DNA of 5,074 nt, from assembly GCA_001803705.1 (NCBI GenBank), contig MHDY01000124.1, positions 1 to 5,074 on the forward strand, in the 5' to 3' direction. Positions 3,881-5,074 of this stretch are shown in pieces. This DNA is from Nitrospirae bacterium GWC2_56_14. GTDB taxonomy: Bacteria > Nitrospirota > UBA9217. A program made the position numbers and the translations under genes. Under the pieces are notes generated by a model. It ran no database searches and was not told the DNA's origin. It saw only the letters and a list, made by a program, of their open reading frames with translations. Positions within the stretch are counted from its first letter, which is position 1; every line of letters begins with the position of its first letter.

Positions 3881-5074
3881 AACAGCTCCTGTTCCAGCTC
3901 CTGAATAGCATTGTCAAAGCGGTCTTTTCCGCCAAAGATGGTGTTGATGATTTCCACCGGAGTGCCGATGGTCGTGAACGGGTCCAGCCGCAGCACCTTC
4001 GCGCTCTCAAGCGAGCAGACCCCTTCATCGGCATATTTATCCAGCAATGCGGTAAGCACAGCCTGCGCCTGCTCCCCATATTTCGTGAAATAGTTGCGCT
4101 TCTTGACGTTGTTGGCCCGTTCGTTACGCGTGAGCGGCGGCTGTCCATAGACGATATGGCAGATGAGATCGAAATCGCCATATTCCTTGCCCACCTCTGC
4201 TGCCAGGTTCTCCAGCACGATACCGTGTTCTTCAAGCTCGTCGATGATGGCTTGTTTTTTTGTGGCGCAATTCCAGCGGTAAAGGAACTGATCGAGAGAC
4301 GCATACTCGGCTTGAATCTGCTTGCGGGTGAATTCCCGGTACGATTCCGTGATCAGGTTGCCGTCCGGTCCGATGTACTCGATACGCTCGGCGACGATGG
4401 TTGCTGGTACGCCACTGACACGGATTTTTATGATCCCTTCGCCCCCTTCACCACCATCATCGTCGTCATCGTCGCCCGGTTCCGGGTCTGGCGGCACCGG
4501 GTCGTCGTCATCATCCGGTTCGTAGATCACCACCGGCTCTCCATCGAAGTCGGGATCACGGAATAGCTCCGTGGCCTTTTTGAAATCCATGATAGTGAAG
4601 AACCACTTGCCGTTTTCCTCGTCAATTCGGGTGCCCCGCCCGATGATCTGTTTGAAAACCGTCATGGAAGAGATGGTCTTATCCAGCACGATGAGTTTAC
4701 AGGTCTTGGCATCGACACCGGTGGTCAGCAATTCCGATGTTGTTGCAATGACAGGAAACGTGCTTTCCGGGTCGATGAAGTTATCTAGTTCAGCCTTACC
4801 CTCAACACTGTCACCGGTGATCCGCATTACGTATTTGGGGTTGTCCAGGGCGAGCTTTCCTGCTGCGTTGACGATAGCGCCGCGCATTCTTTCCGCGTGA
4901 TCAATGTCTTCGCAGAAGATGATGGTCTTGGAATAAGGATCGGTTGCCCGGAGGTATTGCATGATGCGGTTGGCCACCAGCTTGGTGCGCTGGTTGAGCA
5001 CCAGAATCCGGTCCATGTCTTTCTGGTTGTATTCACGCTGCTCGATCTCCTGCCCGAGATCGTCTTTCATTCCC
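3859..5074 (-). CDS. hsdR: Type I R-M restriction/translocase subunit HsdR, partial (N-terminal half beyond the window)
   Basis: HsdR is the ATP-driven motor and nuclease of the complex: it pulls DNA past the bound enzyme and cuts at a distance. Only about the last 404 residues are here; the frame is open to the right edge, so the ATG at 5068-5070 is internal. Counting from that Met: KTIIFCED at 48-55 (helicase motif IV area), TTSELLTTGVD at 110-120 (motif V), QIIGRGTR at 141-148 (motif VI with arginine fingers), a very acidic Asp/Pro/Gly/Glu linker at about 186-212, then a C-terminal domain of the EcoEI HsdR type to residue 403. The PD-(D/E)xK nuclease and helicase motifs I-III should lie upstream, outside the window; full proteins of this group are roughly 800 residues. 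The visible part has no frameshift. It is the most upstream gene seen and is separated from the GIY-YIG gene by 102 bases. Confidence 0.96.
   Translation of the reverse strand, partial: GMKDDLGQEIEQREYNQKDMDRILVLNQRTKLVANRIMQYLRATDPYSKTIIFCEDIDHAERMRGAIVNAAGKLALDNPKYVMRITGDSVEGKAELDNFIDPESTFPVIATTSELLTTGVDAKTCKLIVLDKTISSMTVFKQIIGRGTRIDEENGKWFFTIMDFKKATELFRDPDFDGEPVVIYEPDDDDDPVPPDPEPGDDDDDDGGEGGEGIIKIRVSGVPATIVAERIEYIGPDGNLITESYREFTRKQIQAEYASLDQFLYRWNCATKKQAIIDELEEHGIVLENLAAEVGKEYGDFDLICHIVYGQPPLTRNERANNVKKRNYFTKYGEQAQAVLTALLDKYADEGVCSLESAKVLRLDPFTTIGTPVEIINTIFGGKDRFDNAIQELEQELFRQEETA

Overview
The window holds most of a type I restriction-modification (R-M) locus, entirely on the minus strand. 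In transcription order, from the right edge leftwards, it contains: the C-terminal half of hsdR (helicase lobe plus C-terminal domain; its 5' end is beyond the window), a small GIY-YIG nuclease gene, hsdM (complete), a RhuM-type protein with a C-terminal Fic/Doc domain (complete), and hsdS (N-terminal 323 codons, open to the left edge). HsdS has no stop codon in the window, so it is easy to miss, but it reads continuously from 969 to base 1. The HsdS N-terminus, the HsdM sequence and the HsdR C-terminal region look most like the EcoAI/EcoEI (type IB) group; this is a judgement from memory of the family, not a search.

HsdM, HsdS and HsdR together would form the methylating and restricting complex. 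HsdS reads the two halves of the target, HsdM methylates adenine, and HsdR translocates and cuts unmodified DNA. hsdM, the RhuM-Fic gene and hsdS are joined by a 4-base ATGA overlap and a 1-base TGATG overlap, so the Fic protein is made from the same message as the modification subunits. That is the main functional oddity: a predicted nucleotide- or phosphate-transferring toxin-like domain sits between M and S with no recognisable antitoxin gene.

The second theme is a short hairpin-forming interspersed repeat, REP-like, with the sense CCGTTCG..CT-GAGC.TGTCGA-AG..CG. Four copies occur. Two, in opposite orientation, lie in frame inside hsdS just after its central coiled coil. The other two, also in opposite orientation, bracket the GIY-YIG gene; one of these supplies that gene's last codons and the other fills the hsdR/GIY-YIG gap as a 63-base hairpin. 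Two 7-base homopolymer tracts also lie at sensitive places: inside hsdS beside the repeats, and at the hsdM/RhuM-Fic junction.

The organism is a bacterium with moderately high G+C, most likely a proteobacterium or a relative such as the Desulfobacterota, judged from the type I R-M proteins and the repeat type; I cannot narrow it further. The first target-recognition part of hsdS is clearly more A+T-rich than its surroundings, consistent with exchange of specificity domains. No rRNA, tRNA, CRISPR array, transposase or phage gene is visible. The only stretch without a gene is 3757-3858 (102 bases), which holds a repeat and possibly a promoter, plus the 29 bases at 3416-3444.
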